Below, piece after piece: positions 44,439-57,798 of a stretch of 64,000 nt of DNA. The stretch lies in the NCBI GenBank assembly GCA_029204225.1, contig CM055094.1:65554293-65618292 (forward strand), read 5' to 3'. This DNA comes from Diphasiastrum complanatum. Taxonomy: Eukaryota; Streptophyta; Lycopodiopsida; Lycopodiales; Lycopodiaceae. Numbering within the stretch: the first letter of the stretch is position 1; the number at the start of each line of letters is the position of its first letter. Both the position numbers and the translations under genes were made by a program. The notes under the pieces were generated by a model. It was not told the origin of the DNA. It saw nothing but the letters and a program-made list of their open reading frames with translations, and did not search any database.

Positions 44439-46100
44439 CACTACAACACCCACCGTGATTTTCGACGTGATCTACAACGAATAATAGCGGGTTTAATTTT
44501 TTTTATTCGTTCGTCGCGGGGTCGCAACACACATTGGAATGAGGTCGTCGAATTCCGACCACCGAGGCATCCGTCACAATCCGACACCTGTTCAAAATTG
44601 CTTTGTCAGAAAACTTACCCGGACGACAAAGGTCGACAGCCAGCTGGATGTCAGAATCCGACATCCAGCATCATCGCAAATCGATGTCCACGCTAGATGT
44701 CGAATTTAGACGTATGATTCCACATTCCAGTTGACGTGGACCGGTTTGGATGCGCTGACGTGGATGTCATAATTCAATGAATTTTAGTGCATCGGAGTCC
44801 AATGCTTGTTAACAGAACAGTCTTTGGAGCCGTTTGCCACCAATGAATAAATATTTGTCAGAAGGTGATAGGTATGTAAATGTCGAATTTCGACATATGT
44901 TAACAAAACAGTGATTAGGGCCATCCTACAAATACCGACGAATTTACGACGGATAAATATTCGTCGGAATGCGAGGGATAAACCAATGTTAGATTCTGAC
45001 GTTCTTAAATAGATTAAAAAAAATGCGTAAAAGATAGTGCACTAATTTTGATCAAGCTATTCTTGGAGAGCTTTTGAGACAACATTTTTGGATTGCATTT
45101 GACATTTAGATCCAATAACTAGCATGAGGTACTTTGTATTTCTACATTACTTCATTGCATATTATGAACTGCAATACCTTATTACATTGTGCAGATTTTG
45201 CATTTTGATTCGTGTATATGACATTGCTTTTCAAAATCCGACACATTTGCACATTGCACATTTTGAAATCCGACATTTTACATGTTTTGCTTCTTGGTGC
45301 AACATTGCACATACAAAAACACAATGCAAACTACATTATACATAATAAAAGACCAATAACAATATTGTAAATTGCAATAATATATTGATAATGTCAATCA
45401 ATGTATTACAAAATTGCTGCTTTCGCAGTTTTCCTAACTTGATATATTTACAAGTGAACTATAACTTAAACCTAATCTACTCATCTAATCTATTTGTCAT
45501 TGTCATCATTACGTCCGCTTTGCATGAATACAATAAAAGACACTTAGTAAATAATGCTTATGGTTAAGAGCGAACACGTTTTTACAATAATATACGATGA
45601 ATACAAAATTGAAATGTATCAAAAAAACTTATGCCTGGAGGATGACCCTCGCTCTTCAATTATAGGATTTCCTAAAGGCATAGTCGTACTTTTCTTTAGT
45701 TGGTAGACGTCCATAGTCTGCCAACTATCCATTCAATTTAAGTTTAAATCAGTTTAGGACTAGATTGGAGCTAGTCATAATACATATTAAGAAAGGAAAT
45801 CATATGAAATCAAAGACAAACTATTAGATTTTAAATTCCTTACCATATTTGCTTGCAAGCTTGCCTTCCCGCTCGATCCCAGCTTAGGATTGCCTACTCC
45901 TTGCATCCTAACTATAGTGACATCTTTTTGAAGCTTGTACTTTTCTGATGTTTTTGCTTCGGTTTTTACTGTATTCCATTCTACTCTTGAACACCAGTGG
46001 GGTTTGGATGCCCCATCCCTATAAGCTTGTCGTATTGTATCACGATGATGTGCTCATATGTTTATTTATTTATATAGTGTCAAATTCCACATCTTGTGAA
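44439..46100. mobile_element. Probable CACTA (En/Spm-like) element terminus and remnant
   Basis: CACTACAACACCC begins at 44439 inside the chromovirus gag region, which breaks off there. The next 550 bases are rich in TCGTCG/CGACGA and GTCGGA/TCCGAC words, including the exact inverted pair CCGACGAAT (44935-44943) and ATTCGTCGG (44959-44967), typical of CACTA subterminal repeats. On the minus strand about 45890-46000 reads EWNTVKTEAKTSEKYKLQKD, possibly transposase-associated. No TAGTG end followed by the same 3-bp flank was found, so the right border is uncertain. Confidence 0.45.
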
Positions 46101-46449
46101 AATTCGTCATGAAGGGTTTTAACAATCTACGATCTAAGTTCTGCCAATTGTTCAGCCCCTTTAAATAATGTATCGCCAAAATACATTATCATAAAGAATA
46201 CATTCTATCAATAATCACCCATGTTTCGATTAGTGCTAACTTCGCAGACAAGAACTCTGATTTCTTGAGATCTACTGGGAAGTAACTATCACCCTCTTAT
46301 CCGACGATAGATCTGGTATGGATCTTATTGTGTATCAAGTGTCAAAGGTAACTCTCATAGATAGAAGTTATTGATGTCTAATGATGTTTTTGTCAAATTT
46401 TGGCTTAAAGATCTATCAATACTTCAAACTAACTCCCAAGAGGGGAAGG

Positions 46450-46620
46450 CTTTATCGAGGGTTTTTCGCAAATCCCGACACTGTCACCTTTTTGCGACAC
46501 TGTCGCCTGTGGCAGTTTTAGTTCATTTATGTAGAGTGACAGTTTTGGTTCATTTATGCAGACAGACTATTTATAGCCAATTTCCACTGCTTATCAACAA
46601 TCAATTTCTGAGAAAGAACA
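46450..46620 (+). repeat. TGTCGC/TGTCGAC-rich segment shared with 48.8-49.1 kb
   Basis: CCCGACACTGTCACC and TTTTTGCGACACTGTCGCC here resemble TTTTTGCGACAATGTCGTC and GACACTGTCGACTTTTT at 48870-49030. This suggests a shared LTR segment at both sides of the Copia fragment between them, so it may be the remains of its 5' LTR. Confidence 0.45.
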
Positions 46621-46639
46621 AACTGACTCCCAATTCCAG

Positions 46640-48374
46640 AGTCGACAACTTTGAACTTAGGACTCCGACAATGAGTCTGAACCTCGACAACTCGAACCAC
46701 ATCAGAGGATTGAAGTTCAACCCAGAAGATTGAACCGATCTAGACAGCCTCCATCCTGATTTATGGATGATCCACCTGTTACTTTGTGCAAGAACCAACC
46801 ATTGTTTCTGAGGCAATGTCGACATCTGATGCTGACCAGTGGAAAGCTACAATGGACACCGAATTCGATTCCATTATAGAGAATCAAACTTGACTGTAAC
46901 TCAGTTGCCAAAGGATCGAAGTCCAATTCCATGTAAACAGATACTCAAAGCGAAGTATGATGCTGAAGGAAGACTAAATCGATTCAAGACAAGCCTAGTC
47001 GCCAAGGCTTCTCCCAAATTTCATATCTAGATTATTCGAAGACCTTCAACCCTGTCATTAACATGTTTCGATTCGAATACTTCTCCTTTGCAGCTGCAAC
47101 CAATCTCGAAGTCCACCAAATGGATGTCCATACTGCTTTCCTCAATGGAACTATCGAAGAGAAAATCTACATGTCACAGCTAGAGGGATATGAATTGAAG
47201 GGTAAGCAGCACCTTGTATGCAAAATTCACAAGGCACTCTATGAGCTGAAACAGTCACCTAGAGCTTGGTTCCAAAAAATCAATGCATTTCTAATCGAGA
47301 ATGGTTTTATTCCAAACTCGACAGACTTGATTGTTTACTTCAAGCATGTGTCAGATTTCTTCATTATCATTACTCTCTACGTAGATGATACATTACTATT
47401 CAGTAACAATCTAAATCTAATGAAGGATACAAAATGCATGCTAGCCCAGGAGTACAAAATGACTGATATGGGTCCAGCTCATTATTGTCGGAATTGAAAT
47501 TTTTCAAATTCGACCCAACAAACTGATTTTTATCAACTAGCAAAGATATCTCACCAACGTACTGGAAAAATATGGAATGACCAATTGCAAATCGAGCTAC
47601 TTTCCACTCGTCCCTGGTCTCAAATTATCAAAGGAACAATTTTCTCAAACCGAGACAGAAAAAAAAAAAAGTAAAGCAATATTTTCACTCCATCATCGAC
47701 TCACTGATGTATGCAATGCTCTACACTCGACCAGACCTTGCATACTCGATCAGTTCACTCAGCTAGTTTCTATCGAATTCGGGTCTGACCCATTGGAAAG
47801 AACTCATGAAGGTCATGAAGTACGCCCAAGCAACCAAAAATCTCAGCATCTATTATGTAGGTAGCCAACCTGCCAATATTCTTGAAGGATACACAGATGC
47901 GGATTGGGCAGGAGATATCAATACCAGACTCATCAACTTCTAGATTTATATATTTATATAATCAAGGCCCAATCTGTTGGAACAGTCGAACTTAGACCTT
48001 AGTAGTATTATCATCGACCGAATCAGAATACATAGCTGCCAGGAATGCTACCAAGGAGGCAATTTGGCTAAGACACCTACTTGCATATATCGACCTTGCT
48101 CAGTCACATCTAACGACTATTTATTGTGACAACCAAAGCACAATAGCACTATCTCTAAATCCGAGATTTCATTCTCGAAGCAAACATATCGAAATCAAGT
48201 ATTACTACCTTAGAGAAAAAGTGCAAGGCAAGGAAGTGTCACTAGTTTACTGCAGGACAGATCTTGTGGTAGCAGATTACTTCACAAAGGCTCTATCAAA
48301 GGACCACCATCTCAGATTTAACAGCATATTAAATCTGAAGATTAATTTTTTTTAGGATCCACATTAAGGGGGAG
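46640..48374 (+). pseudogene. Copia RT/RNase H remnant
   Basis: Linker sequence leads into RT: PIPCKQILKAKYDAEGRLNR near 46935, EVHQMDVHTAFLNGTIEEKI near 47115, LYELKQSPRAWFQ and LYVDDTLLFSNN near 47370 (the YVDD box is intact). RNase H is scattered over frames: YTDADWAGD near 47895, then ESEYIAARNATKEAIWLRH near 48020, CDNQSTIAL and HSRSKHIEIKYYYLREK near 48130-48210, ending FTKALSKDHH near 48290. Gag, protease and integrase are missing. The polypurine tract AAGGGGGAG leads to an LTR. Confidence 0.85.
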
Positions 48375-49150
48375 TGTTGGATTTTTATGCTCAGCCTCAA
48401 ATCCATTCAATAATGGGCATCCTGAAAATCTGTCGAAGTTCGATTTCATTGACTTCGAAGTCATCAAAAATATCAAAATCATCGACAACATTGACTTCGA
48501 CTTCTCTCATGTAAATATATACATATGTTCAAACTCAAGATCGATGTACTCGACTTGCTCGACATCGACATTTTTACTAACTCCATGAAATCCGACTTTG
48601 TCAACTTTTCACCAACCATCAACTAATCGACTTTTATTGACTTTTTTTATCAGGGAAAAATATGCTGGAAATTAAGCCCACAATTGTCTCCTTGGTGAAT
48701 GACTATTTCTATTTCAAGATTCTTCTTACACATTTATTGATCATTGATCTAGGGTAAGGTGAAACCAACTTTGGTTCTATGTTTGCTCATCTGATATCTG
48801 CAAGAATCATAACTTAGACAACCAAATTATTTGAAGAACGTCTACAACGTATTTTTCTGAAATGCGATAGTGTTGGCTTTTTGCGACAATGTCGTCTTCT
48901 TGCCTTCAGCTTCTTCCTTTCAACTATTTTGAAGAAGTTAAACTGTTTTAAAAACACCTTCATCTTCTTAAGGGCATTATCGGCTTTTTAAAGACACTGT
49001 CGACTTTTTAAGGGCACTGTCGACTTTTTCGCAAAGTCTCGAAGAGAGAGAAAAATTTCGACAGTCGTCTATTTTCAACGAGGAACGTTATAAGCACTTT
49101 CTAGAATTTGTGAAGTGGGAGAAAGCCACTTCATGTAAAATGTGAAGTGA
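48375..49150 (+). repeat. 3' LTR with TCGAC-rich U3
   Basis: It starts TGTTGGATTTTTATGC after the purine tract. At 48430-48650 TCGAC/TCGAA words are very frequent (such as GACTTCGAAGTC, ACTCGACTTGCTCGACATCG), and CTGTCGACTTTTT is repeated at about 48990-49030. The right end is a guess. Confidence 0.6.
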
Positions 49151-49589
49151 GAGAATTTGCGACATCCTCGTCCGCATCACCATTCCTTGATTCGTTGACC
49201 GTATATACCATGTATAGTTGTCACACAAGCCAAATACTTGCAAGTACAATGACTTACCTAATTAGGTGACAAATATTTACTATAATTAATACATGGATGA
49301 ATTTCATCCAGGCACACTCTACGTGATGCTCCGTCCATGAGACGAATGATTTTGAGCCTCCCAGTTATGCCATCATTCTGGTTGTAACTGCTATTTTGTT
49401 GTGCTTTAGTGTAATATAGTAGCGTGATTTGAATGCACTTCATTGTTGTTTGATAACAATTGTTCACTCACTCTGATCAGAACACGAACGCCTACGACTC
49501 CTAAGCTTCTGATCAGATGATGGCTATCTTTGACACTTGAGGGGCAAGACTCTTGACAGAGAGGTAAGCTTATTAACGTACTGTCAAAT

Positions 49590-49702
49590 GTAGGACATGG
49601 TTACAGATGTGTCCACCAAGGCATTGAGCATTGCACACAACAAATTTTGTGCATTGCTTAGTTTAAAGATCAAGACATTCACGGATCCAGATTAAGAGGG
49701 AG
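49590..49702 (+). pseudogene. Copia polyprotein C-terminal tail
   Basis: The frame reads DVSTKALSIAHNKFCALLSL, then KIKTFTDPD, the end of a Copia RNase H region, followed by the purine tract AAGAGGGAG and an LTR start. Everything upstream of it is missing; 49150-49590 holds nothing I can assign. Confidence 0.65.
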
Positions 49703-50335
49703 TGTCGGATTTATTCCCTCTACTCTCCTAAATACCATGTTAATCTAGTTCCATTCATCACTACAACATTACATGAATTGCCGCACAGTCCTCTATAACT
49801 GAAGACAACAAACAAGAGAGTGGCACCCGACTTACTGAGCTAAGTCGATTTATCGAAGAAGCCCGACTTGGCCGACATATCGGGAAGTCCAACATATCGA
49901 CTTACTCGACGTGTCCGACATATCGACTTATCAACTATCTCGACTTGATTGGCTACGTCAACGACTTGCTCGACATCCAAATAGTCAAAGCCTCCTCATG
50001 CTCACTTATCAACTAACTTGACAATGACAACAGCCACCACGATCTCCCACACACTCATCTGCACAAATATAAATTGTATATAGTTGACCATTATAATCAA
50101 TTTTTATATAATCAAGTAGCATTCAACGAGATATACATTGTAGATTCTTTCATGCATTGATTCTTTCTTCAGACTGATTGTCAATAATAAGCTCATAGCT
50201 CTTACAAAGTGGAGTTAGCATCTTGAGCATGTGGTTTTGCCCGCTATTGTCTTGTGCTCATAACATCAAACTAACGTGTATTTTTATATACTAATTTGAA
50301 TCAAACGTTGTCTTTATTGCATTTAGAGTGCTTGT
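49703..50335 (+). repeat. Copia LTR, second member of the TCGAC-rich family
   Basis: It starts TGTCGGATTTATTCCC. About 49830-49985 holds at least ten TCGAC or CCGAC words. The second half (CTTTCATGCATTGATTCTTT and following) matches 57799-58520 in the same orientation. The right end is estimated from where that match fades. Confidence 0.65.
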
Positions 50336-51764
50336 CAATATTGTATATTTAAGCTACTACGTTTTCCTGTTTGACATTCTTACTGTCTTGATTGTCTGCT
50401 CTTCTGCTTCCGCAAACAACCATGCATTTAAACTCTAACTTAATCTTGTGTTTGCCTACTGTTAATAGTAGTGCACGCACCAAGAGATTCGTCGAATGCT
50501 GCCTTCATGCAGTAGTAGTAGGATCATCTCGATCCGATTGTTCGAGATCCTTTGCGCTCAATCCTCCTATTTTCCAGCAACACCCAGATCAAATTGTTCA
50601 AATATTTAGTTGCTTTTCTAAGAGGTTGAGATGCAAGGAGGCATTTTATTTACCAGTGCTTCAAAGCATTGTCGAGAAATCGTATATGCCAAAGCTAAAC
50701 ATGTCATTAATGGCAGACACACATATGATTTTTGTGATTATATTAAGGCATTCAATTAAACAGAGTGACGCGTATCTAATATTAATGATATTAGTTTTTA
50801 GCATCAGTTTAAAATCAAATGTAACTTAATCGGGCATTATATTATTATGGGGTCAAATTCACTTTCATGGCTACTCTTGAAGGAGTTCTAACATTCCATC
50901 AACTTAAATGAAGCTTATTGTGTTGTGTCCTTTAAAGTACATGCTAGAAGAACAAAAGATGCAAAGAGAACATCGTGAGGTTGATCCACTTGCCTCATTA
51001 AATTTTTTGGAATCAAGTATTCAAGCAGCTTATCAATTTTTTGATGAGTTTGATCAGCATTGGTGGATGGACTTTTTTGAGGAACAAAAAATCAGTTTGC
51101 TCAATTTGAACATGCATCAACAATTGAAGAATTTCATTGGCCTCATAAATTAGGAACTTCAACTACAATTGTCGAACCTTCAAATCTTCCTCGAGATTCC
51201 ATCATGAGCTAAATGGAAAGATTTGGGGATTCCAGTGGGACAAGTTAGCATCCACACCCCAAATTGGTCCATCATATACCAAAAGTGCAACTGGCAGATT
51301 TCAGTTGATTTCCACCGTGCCCTTCAGTTTCATGCTGCTGAGTATAGAGATTCGCAAGATCCAACTATTACGCAATCTACGCTTTTTGCAAATGATTTGA
51401 CAATGTTGGCGTCCATATCACCACGATGGGATAATTGCCTTCCAACGTTGGCTTTCAATCCAAATGTTTAGATGGCATTCGACAAAGTACAAGATCAGTT
51501 GCCACTAGCCAGGTTATACTATCGAGCTACGATGCTAGGCAGAGCATGAGAGTCCAGATTCACAGCTTCGACAACGTTGAACTGGATTGTGGGGACGAAT
51601 AAGTGCTTTCTACCGCACAAGAAGGATTTCAACACGGAGCGTCTCGAATTCATGGAGAAGGTGCAGTACCATCTTATCAAGATTAGAAGAGAGGCCAACT
51701 AGAGCCTCAAATGAATAATCTTGCGAGGTGTCGTGGGGCCGCCATCAATTTTGGTGGGGGATAT
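50336..51764. other. Unassigned, short broken frames
   Basis: Plus-strand frames at 50392-50829, 50908-51153 and 51223-51471 are open for 80-145 codons but resemble nothing I know. The region closes with KCFLPHKKDFNTERLEFMEK near 51600-51660 and then TTGGTGGGGGATATTGTTGG, which looks like a purine tract with an LTR start at 51765. It may be the tail of an unclassified LTR element. Confidence 0.3.
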
Positions 51765-51923
51765 TGTTGGAGGGTTTGCGGATATCAAGGCAACCCTAAC
51801 CCTAGCTAAAAAGTGAGAGGGATTTGGCACCCTACGTGTGTAAGTCCATCCAATGATCACATAGAGATTTGATTAATTAAAAAGTCAATAAAAGGACTTT
51901 AGGCCTTTTTGCCAGGCTTTTAA

Positions 51924-52439
51924 TGTCGCAGGGCCTGAAAGAGAGATTGGAAATTGGAGAGTGAAAGATATGTGTGTGTGTGAGAGAGAGAGAAAGATGT
52001 GTGGATCCAAAAATAGCAAATATAGATCATTCTCCACATAGAATTACAAGCAATCACCAAGATAGTGCACCAATGGATAGTAGAACCCAAGAGAACCATG
52101 TATAAGCATGAAATGAGATAGAGAAGAGAGAAGATGACTCTCTCCACGAGTTACATCCTTTTATAACAGGTCCAAACCCTATTTGGCCACTTGGCTTTCC
52201 CACCAAAATGCTAACCCTACCAATTTTGGGTCTAGATTCAATGTACCCAACTTATTCAAATTGAATCTACTCAAACTCGCATTCTATCTTTCCCACACTT
52301 TCAAAAAGTGTTTATTCAAATGAAATTTAGACTAATGAACTTTGAAAAGTCAACCTCTAAGTCTAAAACAAGTTTTGGCCTCAATATGCCAAATATGAAA
52401 ATATTGCAAAATGTGATGAAACTAGTTGAATCTTTCACA
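51924..52439 (-). repeat. 3' LTR of a minus-strand Copia fragment
   Basis: On the minus strand the purine tract GGGGGAGAGGGAG is followed by TGTGAAAGATTC at 52439. The outer end, plus-strand TGTCGCAGGG at 51924, is chosen by the TG...CA rule only. A diverged copy lies in the opposite orientation near 55830-56110 (shared CATTTCATGCTTATA, TTCTCTTGGG and CTATCCATTGGTGCACTAT). Confidence 0.6.
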
Positions 52440-52975
52440 CTCCCTCTCCCCCTAGTTTTAGCATAGACTTTGATAATACTCCAAGTGAAGTCCTATGCTT
52501 CATGAACAAGTCTTTTCCCAATGCTTTGGTGAAGATATCAGCTACACATTTCCTTAAAGACACATGTTGAAGCTCCACCTCCTTTGCAATGACTCGCTCC
52601 CTCACAAAATGATATTGTATCTCTATATGCTTGCTCCTAGCATGAAAGATAGGATTGGATGTCATTCTTTGGGCTGATTGATTGTCACAAAAGATGATTG
52701 GGCTCTCTTAAAAATACAGCAAGTGAAGATCCTTGATCATCCTTTTGATCCATACCATCTCCTTTGTGCAATGTGTAAGAGCTTTGTATTCGGCCTCACC
52801 AAATGACAATGAGATAGTGGCTTGTTTCTTTGACATCCATGATATAGCTCCATCACCTATGAAAATACAATAAGCACTAATGGATTTCCTATCCATTACA
52901 TCTCCAGCATAGTCCAAATCTGAAAATCCAAAAAGATTAGATGATGATCTCTCATACAATATGCCTATAAAATGG
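52440..52975 (-). pseudogene. Copia RNase H fragment
   Basis: On the minus strand: FSDLDYAGDVMDRKSISAY, SKKQATISLSFGEAEYKAL and EMVWIKRMIKDL, then after a break MTSNPIFHARSKHIEIQYHF and VADIFTKALGKDLF to the stop at 52435. It resembles RNase H of elements 2 and 3. The upstream pol is lost at about 52975. Confidence 0.9.
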
Positions 52976-54028
52976 ATGTGGAATGTCCTTGCTCTCTATC
53001 TCTCTTCCTCCATCTCTCATGCTTCCTTTGTGTTTGCTAATTGTTGGGCTTGATTCTTATTGGGATTGCTATTTCTTATGTTTTTTGTGAGACAGAAAGG
53101 GAAAGAGAGAAGAGTAAGCTTCTATCTTTGTGGACTTAGTGTCAATGGATGTAGGGTTAATGCTTAGTGTTGATTGTGAATCATCTATGCATGCTGGATT
53201 TTGATCTATGCTATCGCTCTCTTGGGATCGAACCTCCATATGACATCTAACCTCGCCTCTTGATGCTTGTGTGCTTGGATCTTGGGTTGAGGCTAGGGTA
53301 GGAAATAGCCCCACAACAAATTCCATTCAAAAAGCTCACTGCTTTTCCACATCCTACGTCTCCTATCACTCTTTTTTTGGTAATCGATGCTAGTGTGCTC
53401 TAAATTATCTCCATTCTTTCGGATAAATTATCAATAGTATCCATCATTTGGGATATAGCCAATGTTGAAAACAATTGGATTGCAAACACAATCTCTCATT
53501 TATTCTGGTGAATATTTTTGTGTAATTATTGTAAACAAAAAAAAAATAAAGCCAAGCCACAACGGAACCACTTCACTCTCCATGCAAGTACAACTCAAAA
53601 AAAAAAATCACTGATGTAAGCCAAAAATATTGGTGATTCTGTTAATGCAAAACACAGTAACTCCACTTCTCATTATGAATTGTCTGCCAGAGTTTGTAAA
53701 TGATTTCAAACTACCATTATTATTTCCTTAACTTTAATCTCCTAAGTTAGGTAATACTTTTACTCAGTGTTTCATGTAAGTGTTTTACATGAAGGTTATG
53801 TTACTAACCGATAGAGAGTGAGGCCCAAGTGAGAAAATTTATCGCTTAGCATACTTTCCAAACTTGAATTTGTACTCCAAAACAGAGATTGATGATCAAA
53901 AATAGGTTTATCTCCTAGTACTTGTTTGATAAGTAAGTCAGATTAAAGATAATGATTTTCTCGATTGATATTGAAAGTTAAAAGAATTGTTTATTAATTC
54001 TTTCATGTTTTAAGGACGAAACCAGATT
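52976..54028. other. Unassigned intergenic DNA
   Basis: No supported gene. The frame at 53069-53326 (minus) has no recognisable motif. The right end precedes a Gypsy-type 3' end, so decayed element sequence is likely, but no pol motif could be read. Confidence 0.35.
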
Positions 54029-54499
54029 AAGGGGGGGAGAATGTCACGTTCACATCCTGCATAGGACTCAGTATAGTCCTAGACTTGGATATCCGGTACT
54101 CTAGTGACTCAAGCTTATTAGTTATTCCACATCATACCGGATGTGACCCGCAAGTAATTCATAACCTTGTGAGGCCTAGACACACTAATTAGAGTTAGTA
54201 CAAGGTTTGGGACCATATATCCATGTGTAGAGTATCAATAGTAATCTATGAATAGAGGATCCATGCATAGAGACTCTATTCTAGTGGAATCTATGTATAG
54301 AGGAGTTAGGATCTTGCATTTTCACATGCACAAGGGGTTCTAGGGATCTCTCTCTGCTCTCAGGCTTCATATTCCTTGGCTCGAGGGTGAAGCTTGTAGA
54401 GATTGATTGGTTGCTACTACTTGGTTGGGCAATTTCTCCAAGAGTCTGTTCTATATTGTTTTGTCTTGTAAGCGGAATCTTGAGGGGGTGTCTCTTACA
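54029..54499 (+). repeat. Gypsy-type polypurine tract and 3' LTR
   Basis: GATTAAGGGGGGGAGAA is followed by TGTCACGTTCACATCC at 54042, the usual Ty3/Gypsy 3' LTR junction. A possible end CTTACA at 54499 is a guess. No coding part of the element could be read upstream. Confidence 0.55.
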
Positions 54500-54879
54500 G
54501 CTATGAACAAAATGAAAGTGATGAATTGCAATTGATTTTTTTAGGTAAACATTTTTTAATAATAAATTTTGACCATGTTAACTAAACAACTTGATTATGT
54601 CAGATAACGTAATCAAAAAATCCAAAAAATGAAACAACACAAACTCACCGGTAAGCTCGAAGCTTAAGTGCAAGCTTGCTTGCTCTTTCAACACTTGTTC
54701 TCTTTTCTTTTCTTTGATATCTTTGTCACATACACAAGCGATTAAAAAATAACACTATTACACAATTAACCATTATTACAAGCAATATGTTATTGTGCTT
54801 GTGAATACATTATATAAAGATTGAAAAATTTCGAGTTCACTAGACTCAAGGCATAAAGTCATATATTAATGATATGCTA

Positions 54880-55559
<680 letters not shown>

Positions 55560-55829
55560 TTACAAATTTAACATTCAATTATCATTATACATTATCTATT
55601 ACATTTCTATCTATACATTATTATTCTTTACCATCTAACAATGTAAGTATCTACTTTACACTTTTATCTATCTATTTACACTGTTATTTTAATCATCACT
55701 TCTCTAACAATTTTTTCTCTCATTTTATTCCCCCCCCCTCACAAAAAAAAAAAATGTAACAAATTCTATCTCCCAAAAAAAAAAGCGAAACACAAAACAA
55801 GTACCTACAAATCACCCCAATGGGATGTT

Positions 55830-56110
55830 GGAGACATTGAATCCAGTCCACATTAATGCTAGGGTTTTTGTTATGGAGGAAAACCAAACTCATTAATTAG
55901 TCATGGATTTGCTATATATAGTTGTACACTCATGGGAAGAGACACATTCTCTCTCTCATATCTCACTTCATGCTTATAGATGAGTTCTCTTGGGATCATC
56001 TATCCATTGGTGCACTATATGTGTGACATCTTGCAATATTGTGTGTAGAATGCTTATTTTATGCTATTTTTGGATCCACGCATGTGAAATACAATAGCTT
56101 ATTGTTTTTG
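55830..56110 (+). repeat. LTR remnant, inverted relative of 51924-52439
   Basis: Shared blocks include TCACTTCATGCTTATA, GTTCTCTTGGG, CTATCCATTGGTGCACTAT and CTATTTTTGGATCCACGCATG, in the opposite orientation to the LTR near 52 kb. No coding part is attached. Confidence 0.55.
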
Positions 56111-56429
56111 TACGGACATCAACTTCATCATATAATATGTTTGATGTTTGATCAGGTTCTTATTGAGCTTGATTGGGACATTCCAATTTCAAATCTATGC
56201 TTTCTATGGTCAAGGATGCAAAAGCCATTGGCTTACCAGAGTTTATCAAATTTTAGGGTCTCGTATTGTTGTTAAAAGTTTAGAATTTATTGTAATTTAT
56301 AGGTGAAAATTAATCTATATATTGGCATTGTCAGCAAATTTTTTCTTTCCTCGTACATCGTTGACTGTTGTTGCATCCTTTGCTGCTTTCTGGTGAGGTT
56401 TTTTGACATTCTTGACATGGTTCCGAATG

Positions 56430-56830
56430 CTTGCATCCAACGTTGCTATGGCCTCTTCGGGTAAAGCGCTCCACTTGATTACCTGATTGTATCTTTTCTT
56501 TTGTTGGTTCTTCTTCGGTGTAGGTGCTTTTGCTTTCGGTGGTGGTGTCTTGGAGACTTTAGCATGTGGAAATTTCTAAGGTGGCTGAGCTGGTATTCGT
56601 CGAACTCCATAGCGGGAAGGATCCACGTGGTGTAGGATCTACTCGTCCGTCAGCTTAGCTCTCTCATTGTAGGACAATGCATGTTTCCAAGTAACTAAAT
56701 CATCTTCAACAGGTTCCGGAATAGGTTCCATTGACAGCCATGCTATGTTCATCATGTTTACCCCGATAGGCATGTCCAAGGTGAATCTTCGTGGTGGTAA
56801 TTCGTTCGGTTTTGAATTTGAAAATTTTAT
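56430..56830 (-). mobile_element. Dispersed retroelement piece, second copy
   Basis: A diverged copy of 34025-34381, same orientation. It continues right with GCCATGCTATGTTCATCATG and TTCGTGGTGGTAATTCGTT, which resemble 62545-62620. It links the 34 kb piece to the LTR element at the window end. Frames are broken. Confidence 0.55.
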
Positions 56831-57798
56831 ATTGGATTAATCCACCTCTACAACATGTTGCAATTAACAAGCTACTTTCCACTTACCTCCTCTTCTCTTT
56901 GTTCCCATACTTCTTAATTCTATAACATTTCCCTCCCTATTGATGTTATTTTCTACCTAAAGGAAATACATAAGAGGTTGCTTTGTTTGGATTGCAATAT
57001 TTTTTGGGGTAACTTTTCATTCTTAAATAATCAATAACTACAAGGTTACTATAACTTTTCGAAGTCTTGCTACATAATATGATAACGTTTTCTATTGTTT
57101 TTAGTTACGTTTTAAGAATTGGTGTTGATTCTAAAATAAGTACTTACATTTTGTCATCCCAATTTCTAGTATGGTTGCTTGTGCTTTTGAGCAACTTGAA
57201 TTGCTTGAGGCCATACTTTATATTTGAATGGTAGAAGATTTGGAAAACTCTATACTTGTTTTCAAAAATATTAGAATACTTGCCACTTAATCTAGTGATG
57301 TGATGGCATCGAATGTGTTTATCCACATTGACCACTTTTGGTTTCATGTGGGGATGTCAATAAGATGTGCTCTACTGAATTCTAATCTAGTAGGATGGTT
57401 CTTTTGCAAAATTTGAGAAATTTCTATCCTTTTATCTTTCGTGTTAGGGGCAATTTTGTGATTCTTTTTGTAGAAGTCATTTTTACTCCACAAATGACCT
57501 AAACCTTAACATTCATATATGTTGTAACCATGTTAATTTTTGGATATAAGTTACATGGCTTTAAAGGTAGACTTAGTTGTTTATTGCCATTGTATTGGAG
57601 AGGAATACCTTGAGCTTATGAACTCTAGTGGTCATGCCATGTTGGATACAACAATCTTGCAAAACACATGGATTGTCCATGCACAAAAATTGAGTTGTTT
57701 GCAATGGTAATGATTCAAGACACTCCAGATGATTTGTTCCCACTGTACTTTGTGCAAGGTTTTGGCTGATTAAGCTACTACATCTTAGACATTACCTT
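56831..57798. other. Unassigned intergenic DNA
   Basis: AT-rich; nothing recognisable on either strand. Confidence 0.35.
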
